In this document: piece after piece, positions 35,759 to 49,197 of the stretch
Numbering within the stretch: position 1 is the stretch's first letter
Layout: each line of letters begins with the position of its first letter
Assembly (NCBI GenBank): GCA_949752745.1
Contig: OX457027.1
Span: 63,904,329 to 63,968,328, forward strand
Length of the DNA stretch: 64,000 bases
Reading direction: 5' to 3'
Source: Protula sp. h YS-2021
Taxonomy: Eukaryota > Annelida > Polychaeta > Sabellida > Serpulidae
Made by a program: the position numbers and the translations under genes
Notes under the pieces: model-generated
Seen by the model: only the letters and a program-made list of their open reading frames with translations
The model's database searches: none
Told to the model about the DNA's origin: nothing

Positions 35759-38445
35759 GTAATACTATCTGTTTATTTGCTTTTTTACTTTCACAATAGC
35801 ACATTCAATGAGTTTTCGTTTAAGTGTAGAAAAAAATAAAAATTTTGCTGTGTCAATCAACACCTACATTTAAAACGACTAACAAAAATTCAGTTGCAAG
35901 TAATTCTTAATGTTACATATCCGGATTCTACAGAGTTATTCAGAAGCATAAAAATATTCTGATTATCTACTTTAAAATGAAAAATTTCTTGTTTTTAATG
36001 CGTCAGATAATTTTATTCTTGTCTGTGACTTCCCGATATAGCAAATAATATCTCTACTATAATTTGTGCTGAGTTTAAAGCAAAACTCCGAATATAATCC
36101 TGCAAACTTTTCAACTTTTTAAGTAACAATGCTCTTAACTAGGATTTGTAAAACTGCCATTGTTAATGAATATTTCGTTTGCACCAGGAACGCTGTTGCG
36201 CGAGACCAAGATACGTATTTGTATACGCTTTCTATGTGTTCTTGTTCAAGAACATGAGTAAATTCAGTTGTGATCTCTTTTTGTGACGATGCTTCCTGCC
36301 AGGCTAAATATTCTTTCAGCAGGCACTGATGTTGCAGGTATGGCTAGTATTTTCTTCGCAGCAGTTGATATTAACGGGTATTTTGTATGATTTTCACGCC
36401 ACCACGTCAGAGGACATAAGTTAGTATCTATCTGTGCTTCAGACAAATATCGTGCTGTTTCAATTTCAATTATTTCGCTTTTAATAGGTGTCTGGTCAGA
36501 GCATTGAATGATGTCATCAAACATGTGAGTTTTATGTGCTTTCGGTTTTGGAGCAGCTAGTTCAGCATCCTGCGCTGCCTCATCCGGGATCATAGCAAAG
36601 GTGGCGCATTTGTTTCGACTTGAGATTTTGGAGTTCGAGCTGTTCGAGTTGTTCTCTTGGTTATCGAGATTCGACAACATTGAGCGTTTCAGTTTCGGGA
36701 CAGTTGGAGGGCCATCATCGTTCTGATCCAGTAGATTTTCAAGTTTCATCAGCACAGGAAGTACCATTGAAATGGTTTGGGACTTGTCCGCTGACAACTT
36801 CTCAGTGGCAAACTTGAAAGGGCGAAGAAGATTCACCATTGCGTCAACAACTATTTGCTCATCGTACGTATAAAGTTTTGCCCTTACAGTAGCACCTTGC
36901 TGGATCAGTAGCTACTGCCTGCAATGCCAGTGTTTGCTCAATTATGCGCGCAAGCATGTCAACTATGCTATTCCATCTTGTTTCGACGTCAGCGATGAGC
37001 TTGTGGTTATGTAACTCTTTGGGTAAAAGTAGCTTCTGCTTCTGTTGCAAGAGCTCCTATGCGTGTGAGCTGTGATGGAACAATGTTACTAAATTCCGAC
37101 CTTTTTTAACTAGCCGTAGCACTTCCTGGAGGCCATGTCGAACAACTAAATTCAGGTTATATCCCATACAGCTGAGCCGTGTCCATTCAAAGAGTCGGAA
37201 AGCTTTTACCTCATTCGTGGCGTTATCTGTCACAGCAGCAGGTATGATTAATCCCCAGGCATTCTTTGTCCGTTCGAGAGCCTGGGCTATAATATAAAAT
37301 ATATTATATATAAAATATAAAAAACGATTATATATCCAAAAATGTAGCAACTCTTGCAAACGTGCTGATTTTTTCATCTACAGCCGCCCCCCCCCTCCTT
37401 CGACCCTGTTAAAATATGGTCATAATGACCGCAATGCAAAAATATAATACTTATCTAGTTAGTTCAGGTGACTGGCGGGAAGGAGAGTTCGCGGGGGGGG
37501 GGGAACGGCTAGCCATCAAAAGTTATTTAATCTGTCTTTTTAAGAGTTTGGATACTTTTTCGAGGGCATCGATGTGAGGGTATTGTCGTACGGAGAGCAA
37601 ATTTATGGGTCCAGTTATTTTTGATTACAAATTCAAAGAAAACTGGCCAAGTAGTGAGTTGAAGAACGGGTAGTTATTTAGCGAAGATCATTAATAAACT
37701 CTTAAAGTTGACTTTAAATAAACCTTTACAATTTTCAACCGTCAAACTTGCGAAAAAAAATTACGAGAACCTGAAGCTGAGACATTAGAAATATTAGGCT
37801 ATTTGATGCTACATACCATTATCTATAAAAATATATAAAAACTTTACCTCTTTGCGAGATAGTTTAGTTGAAATATTCAATAAATCCAACTTTTTTCATA
37901 CATCTTCTTACTTGTTTTTTACAAAATGGCTGCCACTTGTAGAATCTACGCATGCATAATTAATGAGCTAAAGAGCAATCTGGTTGGCTTAGAGAGATCA
38001 CGTAATACATCGCGAGACTTCGTGTCTTTTTCTCGTTTACAGCGTGTGTCGATCGTGGTAATAACAAGTTGTAGCTCACTGGGAAACGCGCCGTACGTTC
38101 CGCGAACATAGGGTTTAGAATGCTTTACTGTATGCTGCCCTTGCAGATCTCAAGGGATCCCCTTGGATATTTTTATTTTTCTATGAAATAGTTCTTGGTA
38201 GATAAAACTCGATTCCAAACATGCATTATCGTATCTATCGTATGATTCGTTTGTTGATTAAATATTGTCATTTTATTTGATATAAGTTTTCCATAGCTTC
38301 AAAATGAATTGGCGTCACTGGTTTGGTTAAATAGTAAAGAAAACTAAGTACTTAAAGTTTTCGAATATTCGAACCCTATTTTAGGGTTCGAACCCTGTCA
38401 AAACGAATCGAATATTCGAATATTCGAATATAAGGCACACCACTA
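35388..38445 (-). mobile_element. hAT-type DNA transposon, inactive, copy in unit 2
   Basis: Same termini as 25698-28782 (TAGTGGTGTG...CACACCACTA) and the same flanks, so it was copied by segmental duplication rather than transposed. It holds a shorter (AT)n tract and a longer surviving transposase frame. Confidence 0.8.
36264..37377 (-). pseudogene. hAT transposase remnant, unit 2
   Basis: The C-terminal 191-aa frame (36839 down to 36264) is continuous here and holds the hAT dimerisation region (WWRENHTKYP...PAERIFSLAGSIVTKR). Upstream fragments at 37050-36859 and 37377-37057 carry ETRWNSIVDML and TDNATNEVKAFRLFEW. Breaks between them leave the transposase dead. Compared with unit 1, the region near 36600 lacks one frameshift, so unit 1 decayed further after the duplication. 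Confidence 0.85.
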
Positions 38446-38519
38446 ATCATAATAATCATAATAATAATAATAATAATAACAATAATAATAATAATAAAAG
38501 CAATAACAATAACAATAAC

Positions 38520-38561
<42 letters not shown>

Positions 38562-38562
38562 C
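38446..38562. repeat. (ATA/ATT)n microsatellite at the unit 2 / unit 3 junction
   Basis: Same position relative to hAT as 28783-28936, but shorter. Confidence 0.95.
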
Positions 38563-40285
38563 ACTGCTTTTGTTGATGGAAAGCAAAAACAGATTGGAGA
38601 CTACTGCTATTTCGTAATCTTGCTGTTTATTTTACTTACTGAATTAGGACGAATATTTAAATTCAAATATTATGATGTCATCAGCGTTTTCTTGCTTTTT
38701 TTTTTTTTTTTTTAAGATAAGGTCAAGGAGGTGGGAAAGGTGTGGTGGATTTCGCAATACTTGAAGAATATTCCAAAATATCTTCATATAAATATACATG
38801 CTTCTGTATTGTTATATATCATTCAGGCATTTTTTTGTCCGCTTTAAAACCGATCTAGAAGCACAATTAAAATTATGCATTTTGACAACATTTTATTCTT
38901 TGGAAATTAATAAATTCCCTTAGGTTTGGAATCGTTTCAGTTTGTAGTAACCCTGATTCTATTTAAATTCAGAAACATTTTAGACAATGTGTGCGCTTTG
39001 ATACTGCACTTGACCCGCATTTTAGTGAACGAGTGTAGGGCTATTTTTAACACCATGAAAGTTATCTTCCGCAGAAAGATTAACTTTCGATATTTAAAAG
39101 TTAGCTTGCATCTCAAGGATTTATAAAGAAGTTTGCAAGTCTAGAAGTTTCAGCATTTCAAAATGCATTCATGTATTTTTCACAAAGTTGTAACCTAGCG
39201 TTAAAAATGGAAAAGTTTATATATATCATCGCGTTTATGTAAAACTTTTTCTTGAGAACCGGGATGGGTGGGGGGGGGGGGGGGGGGGGGGGTCGGCAGT
39301 CACGTTCCCATTGGTTACCGTGCGTGTCCTTGACTTCTTAAAACAATTCCTAAACGTGAAGTGCTTATTTTGAAATAATACCCCCCCCCCCCTTTTTAAC
39401 TACACGAGGAGTGAAATTCCGAAGCAACCCCCTTTTTATGAGAAACGCGGAGTACTGAATGAAAAATATCTAATTTATTTTATGAAATTGGCAGTACTCC
39501 TCGGAGATCGCATCTGACCTCAGAATTACCCCCCCCCCCCCCCCTTTCTCCGCTTTTTGTTTTGTTTTGTTTTTTTTTGTTTTTTTTTGTTTGTTTGTTT
39601 TTTTTTTGGGGGGGGGGGGCAAGCATTGCAACACGTGAGATACACCGTTTTTTCTCCGTTTAAATGAATAGCAATTACTAATTGTAATATTCTAATTCTG
39701 GAAAGATTTAAGTTTCTGGGCAAATGACAGCGCATTGACAAATAGGGCTATAATTTGGGAGTTGAACTTGAACCGAAAACTGTCTAATATTTCTGCTGTT
39801 GCACATCTACTTCACCCCAATGTAAATGTGGCGTCCTTTCCACGACCTTGCAAACGTTTGCATTTTCATCGCATATGTAGACAGGGGTTGACTTGGCGCA
39901 AAATAACAAAGGACTGAAGTTGGAACAGTTTGTTGTTTCGCTCACCATTTGTTCAATAGAATCTTTGAAGGTTATTTTCACGTTTGTTTTATGTCAAAGT
40001 TGTAAAATGTGTAGTTTTCGATGTTCGATTTTGGATTAAAAAACTCGTTTTGAATGGTGAGGTTTATGCCAGACAAACATTACTATTTGTGGCCCATTTT
40101 GAATCACCCCGAAATAACTTAATTTATGCATAATATTTGACACAACCCCAATGCTGCGATGATGTCATTTGGCAATGGTTTTTATAGCCACTTTTCATGA
40201 ATGTTTATAGCAAAGATCTGTGGCGAAATCGCGCTATTCAACTTTCAAATCACACTGCTTAACACAACAGTTGTATGTTCTTGCT

Positions 40286-40415
40286 GGATGTAAAGCATTG
40301 CACATTTTCAGCAACAAGACATTCGCTTGATTCCCTTGAAGAGCCATTTTGAGAACTGAGAGCAGCACCGCTTAAGACCCAAGACTTTTTTTTGACAGAC
40401 ATCAAACCTGAACAG
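40286..40415 (+). promoter_or_regulatory. Altered TATA box and non-coding first exon, TEX264-like copy 3
   Basis: The position of ATATAAAG in copies 1 and 2 reads ATGTAAAG here. The untranslated exon still ends CTGAACAG (40415) before GTATGA, and the acceptor TTTGTTTCAG ends at 40946. Confidence 0.55.
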
Positions 40416-40968
40416 GTATGAATTGGTTTAGAGTTTTCGCATCAAATGAATACGTGTGGAGACAGAATAGCAATAGATATGTGAATAAATAAAAAAACAA
40501 CACATTTAAAACATTAAAATATACAGTTAAATTCAAGGACGAATTAATTAAAAAAAAACGCAATATGGATTGATCGATGCTTTTTTTGTTTTGTTTACTT
40601 TTTCGTTTACTTTCGTACAACCTGCTTGTAATACCTGCATCATGCCTGTAATACCTGTATGTTTTGAAATCCCGGAGAAAATCCATCGCCTGGGAAAGAA
40701 CGCCCCGGAGACCTCCCTCCCATTTTGGCAACTGCGAAGAGAAGCCCCCCACCCCCTCCTCCCCATCGTTTTAAGCAATTGTACAAAACTGGAAGAGTTC
40801 CCCCCCCCCCCCCGAAAACCCATTATAGGCGTGCTGCATAATTATAGGGGAGCACTGTTGTCATACCGTCTATGGTAATATGCATTTGGTATTGATTAAA
40901 CTTGATGATCTTTTCATGAATGTTGTGTATTTGATTTTTGTTTCAGGAATTATCCCTGCACTTTTATC

Positions 40969-43900
40969 ATGGATACCTTATACACATTGTTGCTTGCTGT
41001 GGGCATAGTACTTCTCTTGGTACTTCTATTTTTCATCTACTCAGGCCTGCTACACTCAATTGACATAGAACGAGTGGATTCACCCTACCCGGCGTTAGTT
41101 ATTGCCTACAAGTTTTCCACGGGACCGTACCAGAATTGCGGCAGCGTTTTCCAAGCAACTACGAATCTCGCACCGAAAACTAAATGCATTGGAATATATT
41201 ACGACGACCCAGAAACAGTGAGTTTTTTTTGTTTTTGTTTTTTTTGAATTCCGGCGTTGAAGCTCAACCTCTCCCCCTCCCCCAGCCGGTATTAAAACAT
41301 TTCTACGCCTGTGTCAATGTAATATGATAAATCGCAGTTGTGTTTTTATATGTTTCCTACCTTGATATATGTCGTTTGTGATACGGATATGTTGGGGTTA
41401 CTTTTTAGAGGGCAAAGAGAACTGAGTAAAATGGGTGAGTAGTTGTTGTTGGTGAAGGTTATTTACATAAATTCAGCTGTAGAAATATAGTGAAAAAGCT
41501 CCGTAAGTGTAGAATCCCAGCCAATGAAAAACTAGTAGTGTTTGCTGATCAATAAGTAGCAGATATTATATTGTACGAGCAGAATGACATGTTAGTCACA
41601 TTGGAAATGTTGACCTTTAGATCAGTATTTCTCAAAAGATCAAGTAATGTTTACAAACAAGTGAATATCTACATTGCCATATGTTCCTTAAACCCTGTAG
41701 CTAGAATCACGAAACGTGTTTAGTAGGAAGTGCTTCCTAATCAGTAATTTCTTCTGTCACATGACTTTTGGTAAATGTTGTAATCTGATGGGTCAATTCC
41801 CAAGTCAATACTTTTTCAATGTTGACCGGAACGCAAAAGCCAATAGATATTGTAGTAATTTATAATTAAAGTTTACTCATGTAACGAAGCATGTGTTGAC
41901 GTATTTCGGTCAACAAGTAAATATTATTGAGCAAAATGTTAACCAGAAATCATACAATGATGTTTTAGGGGGGGGGGGGGGTGTATTAATAAATTATTCT
42001 CAAATGGTTCAGTTCATTTTTGACAATAATAAATAATAATAACTGTTTGCATTTTTTTATTCGAGGTCTGAGTTGTTGCATAGCCCCCGTTGTTGCTCAA
42101 CAGCAGCTGTCTGCTGTCTGTCGTTTGTAACACCTTTTTACTTCGCTGACCCACTGGGGATTCCGCGAAAATAATACACATAAAAGAGAAGAACTAGTTC
42201 TCTGTTTATATATAACAAATAGAGCTCCCTTAGAGGTCAGATGTTTTGTAACAACGGTACAATCCGTGTATATGGATTTGTTTCAAATCTCACCACCAGG
42301 TGGCGAGCAAGGACTTGAGGTGGGCTGTGGGCTGCGTTTTGGCAGAAGACCGCGCCGAGCCCGATCGTGAATTGTCCAAGGTGTTGACACAGAACGGCTA
42401 CACAATCAAGTCTCTGCCAAAGGTTAAGAAAGTTGTGAGGACTTGGTTTCCTTTCCGTACACGATTGTCCATTTTCCTTGCCATCGCCAGAGTGTGGAAG
42501 GCGCTTGGCACTTACATCAAGGTATGTCAAGTTAAAGACACCAATTTTTCTAAAATCTGCTGAAGTGAGTCAATATTTTTTCTTTAATTATTTATTATTG
42601 TATTCTGTATGACGTGATTTCCCCAGTTGCTTTACACTGATGTATATCCTTAAAAAATTTGTACTTTTAACGTCAAGAAATAAATGGCTTTCTTTGAAAA
42701 AAAATGACTGATGTCATTAATTTAAACAGTGATATCATTAATGCAAATATTTATATAAAAATGAAATAAATGAAAGCTGTTTGCGATTTCTGATGCGTTC
42801 TAATATCCGTTACACCAGTAAGCTTGATACTGTATAACAAATAAACGAATGAAAGGGAAAACAATATTCCATCTTCATCAGGATGTTATCATTTATCATA
42901 AATTTCTTTTTCAGAAAACGTGCAAAAATCAGGAACGCTTAAAAACGTACAAAAAATATATAAACGAGAAGCTCATTCCGCTAGCGAAATGTTAAACACT
43001 TGACAAAAATTAAAACGCAAAAATACTTCCTTCAGTGGGTTATTTCTTGAATAATATATTGCAAACAACACAGCTTGAATACGTCTTATAAGCCGAGTAG
43101 TGCTTGGTTGTTGTTGACTTAAAGTTTTATCGACTGATCAGGCATAAGCCATGTTATCTTTTTACGCAGTGAGAGCTCGCACAAAGCTAACTGAGCAAAT
43201 GTGTATTCTGTGCTGTCGTTAAATGCTACGCATTTACTTGCAAAAAATACACTCTTTTCACATGGCGTTTCAACAAAGAAAATGAAACCAAAGACGAAAA
43301 TAAAAAATGACATGCACATGTTCAGATCAAGCTCTTCATAAGTCCCAAGTTTCCTGGTCGTAGGGCCTATAGTGTCAGAGAAGAAGTAGACACAAAAAAA
43401 AATCGGAAAAACTGTCAAGAAGAAAAAAAGGACGAATTTTGCTCGCACAAATTCATATAACCCTTGGAAGCCAAAGGCTTGTGAAGTGTTAAATAAATAA
43501 AAATAACGAACTCTGAAATAACACTGGCTTTATCATGTACATATATAGAAGTTATGTTACCTGCCAAAGGACAGACTGTAGAATGTATTTACACTGAAGG
43601 GTACTCTTGCTGCATCACGAAGCTAAAAGACTGAAAGATCAGAGGAGTCTTAATATGTCTGCACCTGTGTCGCAGAATATGTTCCCTGCCTGTACCAATT
43701 AGCAGTGACATGATTACGCGTAATCACAGTGCAAACGGCCTGAGAGACGGCTTGGAGAACTGTGTTGTAAATTTACCTTGCTACCGAGGCGTTGATTTTC
43801 CGGGGCTGTATTCACAAAAGTTAACTGTACAGTTAACCAATTCGGTCAATTGCTCCTGTACCTAACAGAACTTGAAACTTTATTAATAGATTCTATTTTA

Positions 43901-44440
43901 TGTTGAAAAATATTTTTGTAAAAATTGTCTGGGTAATTTAGCTAAATCAACTGATTCCCCCTGTGCGGTGCACAGTTAACTGCGCAATTACCTTTCATGA
44001 ATACCGGGGCAGCTCATCTACGCGTTCAACAACAGAAAAAACCAGCCCTGGTCAATACATATTCAGTGGCTATAAAACGTCTTTTGCGTGTCCGTCCGTC
44101 CATCATTTTGTCAACCATCTCGCATCCAATAGTTGCCAGACTAGTTCTCTGTATTGTCAGGCTTTAAATTAGTTTCTTAATTTTATTACAGTGGACTTCG
44201 AACTGAACCTTTTTTTCTATCCATAAACCTGTCGGAAGTAAGCAGCTGACGTCTCTTTTTTTCTAGAATTCTCAAAATATGTTGAACTTTCAGAAAACGG
44301 ACTGTGAGGCACACCCTTGGCTGGAACTCTACACCGGCAATGAAATCCACTTTATTGGGATCCTGGATCAACACGATGCTTACATTGTTCGTGAAGCCAA
44401 AGAAATGGAAGAAAATATGAAGAAAGAAGAAGCTAAATAA
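40969..44440 (+). CDS. TEX264-like ER membrane protein, copy 3
   Basis: Exons 40969-41217, 42300-42521 and 44267-44440 give 214 aa. Architecture is as in copies 1 and 2: hydrophobic helix at about 5-26, YSGLL, AYKFSTGPYQNCG, IGIYYDDPE, then exon 2 with VKKVVRTWFPFRTRLSIFLAIARVW and exon 3 with WLELYTGNEIHFIG. It is the most divergent copy (for example CTV to YTL near the start, N to D in SINIERV, and several changes in exon 2), yet all frames and splice sites are intact. Intron 2 holds an inverted Helentron-like insert (42965-43492). The poly(A) signal is at 44819-44824. The conserved frame against diverged introns suggests the protein was kept under selection. Confidence 0.84.
42965..43492 (-). 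mobile_element. Short Helentron-like element, inverted, in the last intron of copy 3
   Basis: On the minus strand it starts TTAACACTTCACAAGCC and ends GTCAAGTGTTTAACATTTCGCTAGCGGAATGAGCTTCTCG in layout, matching the unit 2 element at 29469-30010 in opposite orientation. Its last bases read CTCG instead of CTAG. The empty site ATAAATAAATAAG is present in units 1 and 2 (about 24058 and 33749). Confidence 0.82.
43801..44010. mobile_element. MITE-like inverted repeat in the last intron of copy 3, split by AT-rich insert
   Basis: The ends match the copies in units 1 and 2. About 80 bp of AT-rich sequence (about 43873-43950) lies between CTGTACCTAACAGAACTTG and the CCCTGTGC segment and is absent from the other units. 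Confidence 0.45.
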
Positions 44441-45205
44441 ACCTCTTTGACAACTTCAAGGGGTTGCAGTTAAACACCACAAGAGAAAAGAGTGATGTTG
44501 TCAGTAGATATGATAAAGGCAAAACGATGAAGCTGTACTTGTTGAATCACAAGGTCGATAGACAGATCATTCAAACCTCTAAAATGTTTAGCTTAAAAAT
44601 CGGTTGTACATAAATACTCATGTACTGGCATTTAGAAGTTCTGTTCGTGTATGTATGAAAACTGTATGCACTGTTTGAGCTACTTCGTCATATGCTTAAG
44701 GCGGGTAATACATGTCATTGCGATTAAAGTAAAACTGGTGTGAATTTCAAACTGAACTGAAAATAAATTCAAAATAGTAATCTATAAATCGTTGGAGGTT
44801 AGATAACATACTATGTATAATAAAATGAGTTTCTCGCCAGTGGTAACATTGAAGCTTAAGGGCAAACACAGATAGTTTTGGACATCCGGTCTCCGAACTT
44901 GCAAAAATTAGAGGACCGGAATGGAAATTAAGGGACCGGAGGAATGAGGATCACAGAGACCTTTATAGGCCGAGCCGTTCAACAGTTTAGCAAACGAACA
45001 CAATATGGATGCGTACTTTAGTATTAGATTGGTATCATTATTATTACTTTTATTTTGCTTTTAATTTCTGTTCATATGTTTAGATTTTATTCTTCCTTTC
45101 CCTGTGTAAAACAAAAAAATGGGGGACATTTAGTCCCCCTTTTTACCAGAAATGGACACACAAGACCTTGATATTCGTCATTCAGTAATAACACAATAAT
45201 GTGTT

Positions 45206-46573
45206 ACATAAATGATTATAAACTCTGTTCATACTGCGGATTAGCTTACGTTACTGTTTTCATACTGCGACTTAAAACCAGGCTTAACCCAGACTTGCTT
45301 AAATCCGTGCCTTTTCACAGTGCTTAGGATTTGCTTAGGATTAGCATTCTCTTCCTGCATCTGCATACGACGTTAGTCTCCAACGTTACGTCATTACGCT
45401 GTTTAAGGTAGGCTAAGCAGATCGTGCGAGCGTTCTTACTGCGGAGTTGCTCAGGAGCAGATCTGCAGTAAGAAAAGAGCATGAGGCCGCAAGGGGGACA
45501 CTTGGCATCGTATATTACCAAAGGGGGATAATTATGAGGTAATACGCGGTCCGCGCGGAGTCGCAATTTCGTTAAAAAAAAGTGGGGGGGGGGGGGTGTC
45601 ATTTCCATTTAGTACGCCACATTACCCATGGAAGGTTGGTTCTTTCAGAATTGTAATCCACGTTTGGTTAAAAAGGGGTATTATTTCCAGCTTAGCACTC
45701 CACGTTTAGGGGTCGTTTTAAAAAGTCATGGACAAGCACGGTAACCAGCTGGCATAAAGCTCACAAACATCCTAAATGCGTGGCAGGATGTTTTAATGCG
45801 GGAGAGGGGCGCTGGGGAGGGGGGTGGGTGGAAAATATGGAAAACTAGAATTCACTAAGATCGTTGAATGAAACAATGCTTACTTCGTAGGGATCTCTCT
45901 TTATTTAAAAAAAAATGAAACTAAAAAGCTCGCTGATGGTAGGAAAAGTCTAAAGGTGTCAGCATTTATGCATAATTCAATAACATCGCTGAGCATATTT
46001 TCGTCAATTCAGTGACTGGAAAAGGGACACCTTTCCCAATACAAATACCAACAATGGGAGTTTCAATGACAATGTAATTAAGATTTAATTGTGACCTTAG
46101 TTTTTGTATTTTATTGCGTTTTTTGAGGGGTCACTGTCCGGCGATTGTTGAGTTCGTAATTTTATATAAGCTGCCCAGCATTTTTTATTCAATTGAAGAG
46201 CTTTGTTTTGACACAGAATCATTCCTAACATATTGTAAAAGTACGCCGGAGTTGAAACTGAGATATAATTAAACTAAGTAACGCCACTTGCAGAGCAAAT
46301 CTCCATATATACCTTTACATTCTGGGTATAATGGATTTGTGCAGTGTTGCTGTGAAAAATGTATTTATGATTAAAAATATTATTTAATTTTTTAAAATTG
46401 TCTGGGTGCAACTGTACGTGCGCAATGTTTACGAATAAATGCATATGCCACAACAACAACAATATTTCAATATTTTTCCTATGTTTTGTTAAATATCATT
46501 AAAAAACTTCGCAACAGTCCTCCAAAATTGACTAAAAAGTTGTCAACTACCAATGCAAAGGGACTTTTAAGCC
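45206..46573. other. No gene seen; inverted-repeat MITE candidate at ~45228-45475
   Basis: TTCATACTGCGGATTAGC is roughly mirrored by GCAGATCTGCAGTAAGAA, with many GCTTA motifs between. This fits a small inverted-repeat element but is not proven. The rest is AT-rich. A possible minus-strand poly(A) signal for the RING gene (TTTATT on the plus strand) lies at 46184-46189. Confidence 0.4.
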
Positions 46574-49122
46574 TTATGGGCGTGGATTTCTTGGCTCAGT
46601 AGAACTGGTGTTAGATCCACTGGGCAATCGCTCAGCATTCCGTCTCAACACCGATCGCCTTAGGTCTGATCTGCTCGGCCTAGGTGAGACTTCTGCAGTG
46701 TCGTTGGACAACGTCGGCTCTCCGTCCATCAGTAAGCTTCGTGTGCGCGGAGGCGGGCGTAATATAGGCAAGTCATCCGGCAATGTGAACGGATTTGCGG
46801 TGGGGGTGGGCTCTGCCAAAAGACGCCGCACACGCTCATCTGCTGCAGTGGGCGTGAACCTCGGGTCCAGGGGTAGCAGTGGCGTCCTAGGAGCCGGGCG
46901 AAGTATCGGCAAGTTGTCAGGAACAACAAAGGGATTACCTCGTGGAGTGGGTTCAGACAGGACCCCTTCTATGTGAGCGGCAGATCGGGGTGTTGTCCGC
47001 GGGGTGGGGGTTCTAGGTGATGGGCGGGGCGTAGCTGTGACTGACGGCAGCAAATCTTCAGTTTCGCTAAGGTACTGTTGATAACGGCGCGAGTCATGTT
47101 GCATGTTGTCTAGTAGATGAACAATATCTTGTGCGACTGTCCCTAATCTGTGACTAAGACTTTCTACTGCTTCGAGAGATTCTCTTCGATGATTCTCCTG
47201 AAGTTCATAATGCTGCTGGATGTTTCTCCTCCGTGACTGCAGCCTGTCGGCAAATACGTCAAAGCTGTCGGCTAAATTACCAGGGTTCATCGCGTGAACG
47301 CTTTGGGTGCGCATCATGGGAGGCAGTGTCCGCCTCTCGTTACTTTCATGCCTTCGTCTGTGCCATTTATAATCTACTAACTTTCCAGCCCAAGAGCAGT
47401 CTTTTTCAGGACATTTTACATGCTTTTTTGAAAGCGCCTTGTCGATGTCCGTATTTGGCCTGTATCTGCCGTCGCTCCTACAGACAGGACATTTAGATCG
47501 CGTTTCACTTGACAAACTCATAGACCACGTGAAAATGCAGCTCGAACAAAACAGATGGTGATTTGGACACTCTCGTGGGTCTTTTGTTATTAGGAAACTG
47601 CAAAGAATAAAAAAACATATAATATATTTGGTGTCATTCACTGCAATTATTGAACGAAAACTAGACAGATACTAGGACAAGAAGAACAATAGTTACTTTT
47701 TTCATCCCAGTTTAAACAAATTCATCTTTCCGATCTTTTCCATTTTATCTAAAAAAGTATTACCCGACGGGGCAGAAAGTTTTTTCTTTCAAAAATTTCG
47801 CTAATACGGCATTGGTCAAAATTCTTCCGCGATTTTCTTTTTGCAAAATATGGCTGAATGGTTTCATAAAACGTTTACATGACACAGCACTTATCTTTTT
47901 AATTTATGAGTTGCGTTTGAGGTGATTCATGAAGAAAAATGTGAGCGCCGAACGCGCGAATGCGAATTAGTAGATAAATTTCTCCTCTGAACGGCCATAC
48001 TCTGTACTGCTTTTTATATAGCCTGCCATCAGGCTGATGTATTTTCTTTATTTAAACTCTCCTCGGAAATGCTTCGGATCGGCCGGGGATAAAAAAGCGC
48101 GTCATTTTTTCCACGCATTACATTAAGAAGTGTGTGTGAGTAATGCGCGGGTAGGTCCTTTTTTGTTGTACGCGCACTGCTGCGGCGAAATAGCTCCCCC
48201 TTCCTTTATGCTGAAAAACTGGAGCACGGAATGAAATTACACCCTTTTCAGAAGTTGACCTCCACGTGAAATGCGCCTGGACCCCAAAAGGTCACTCCGA
48301 CCCGTTTTTCCGCTTTGTTACACCTATGGAAATATGCTACGAAGGAGATATCCCCGGTGTAGGGAAATACTATTCCCCATAATACTTTTCCCCGGGAATA
48401 GTAAAAAATATTACCATTCACTCCCCGGGAAAATTAATATAATACTTTCACCCCTCTATATTACTATTCCCCCTTTTCATAAAATGATAATATTTTTTAT
48501 TATCTTTCAAAGAAATTGTGGTCGCGTTTTGTTTGCATCAATTCATACAATAAAAAAAAAGTCTTAAGAAATTCACTCTGTTCCTCATTTCCGGTGGATC
48601 TCCATCTCGGTGGTACTGATGTGTTGCGCCATGTTATTGCAAATTGATTTCAGCGATTCACCACAGTTTATCATATATGAAGTGATCACCTGTCGGAACA
48701 GTTTATGTTCTTCCTGAGAACCACAAACTACACTTGCCAATGCCCGAAAAAGACAGTTTTCGCCTCATTTTATCCTGTATGTCCGAGGACATTCACTTGG
48801 CTGCAACTGCTTTAGCACTACATAATTGTAAATTTCACTTCTTTGAATATCCCAAGGAACAATTTTTTCTTTTCCTGTTCCATATCCATTGCAGCTTATT
48901 GGAAAATAAAACCACCCTTTTCTGTGGAGTTACTTACCATATTGAACACTCAAACTTTTCCTTCTCTTCTTCTGTGAGATCTAGGAAAATGTCCTCCGAA
49001 TAACCACCAGGCTTCACCGATACTGGCTGTGAAATTGCATTTAACATGGACTGGATTAATCCAGTAAACTGAATACCCCTCTCGACACTGGTCGAAGCCG
49101 GTCTGTCGGCTCGATCTGACAT
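46574..49122 (-). CDS. RING-type E3 ubiquitin ligase with TRAF-type zinc finger
   Basis: Two coding exons on the minus strand, 49122-48938 and 47597-46574, give 402 aa. Donor TATG | GTAAGT and acceptor TTTGCAG | TTTCC join TG to T, completing the cysteine of a C-S-I-C pair. RING ligands: C59, C62, C72, H75 or H76, C79, C82, C98, C101. A TRAF-type finger follows (C124, C129, H141, H145). Residues about 160-230 are Arg/Glu/Leu-rich and likely coiled coil. The tail is Pro/Ser/Arg-rich with two copies of EPTPxxNPFxxPDxLPILRPxPRT. The ATG at 49122 has an in-frame TAG upstream, and the exon begins at 49197 after TTTTGCAG, so a further 5' untranslated exon is likely. The domains predict a cytosolic ubiquitin ligase; the substrate is unknown. 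Confidence 0.85.
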
Positions 49123-49197
49123 AATTGTCAGGCTGTGATGCCCCTAATATGGTACTGATATTGTCCAAGGCAGTGAAGAATAAACGATGCCCAAGCT

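Larger units (their letters stand above)
28981..38604. repeat. Segmental tandem duplication, unit 2
   Basis: 9.6 kb. It begins with the TATTTCGTAATCTTGCTG segment shared with 9183 and 38608 and ends with the hAT copy and its microsatellite. It differs from unit 1 by lacking the two large Helentron-like insertions and by having a private one at 29469-30010. Confidence 0.88.
38605..45205. repeat. Segmental tandem duplication, unit 3
   Basis: Starts with the same TATTTCGTAATCTTGCTG segment and ends at ACACAATAATGTG, the position where units 1 and 2 continue into hAT. Here the sequence instead runs into unrelated DNA (TTACATAAATGATT). It is more diverged from units 1 and 2 than they are from each other. 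Confidence 0.85.

Noticed and set aside
46608..46976. 122-aa plus-strand ORF opposite the RING gene
   Set aside because: Shadow of the proline/arginine-rich tail of the minus-strand gene, which has domain and splice support.
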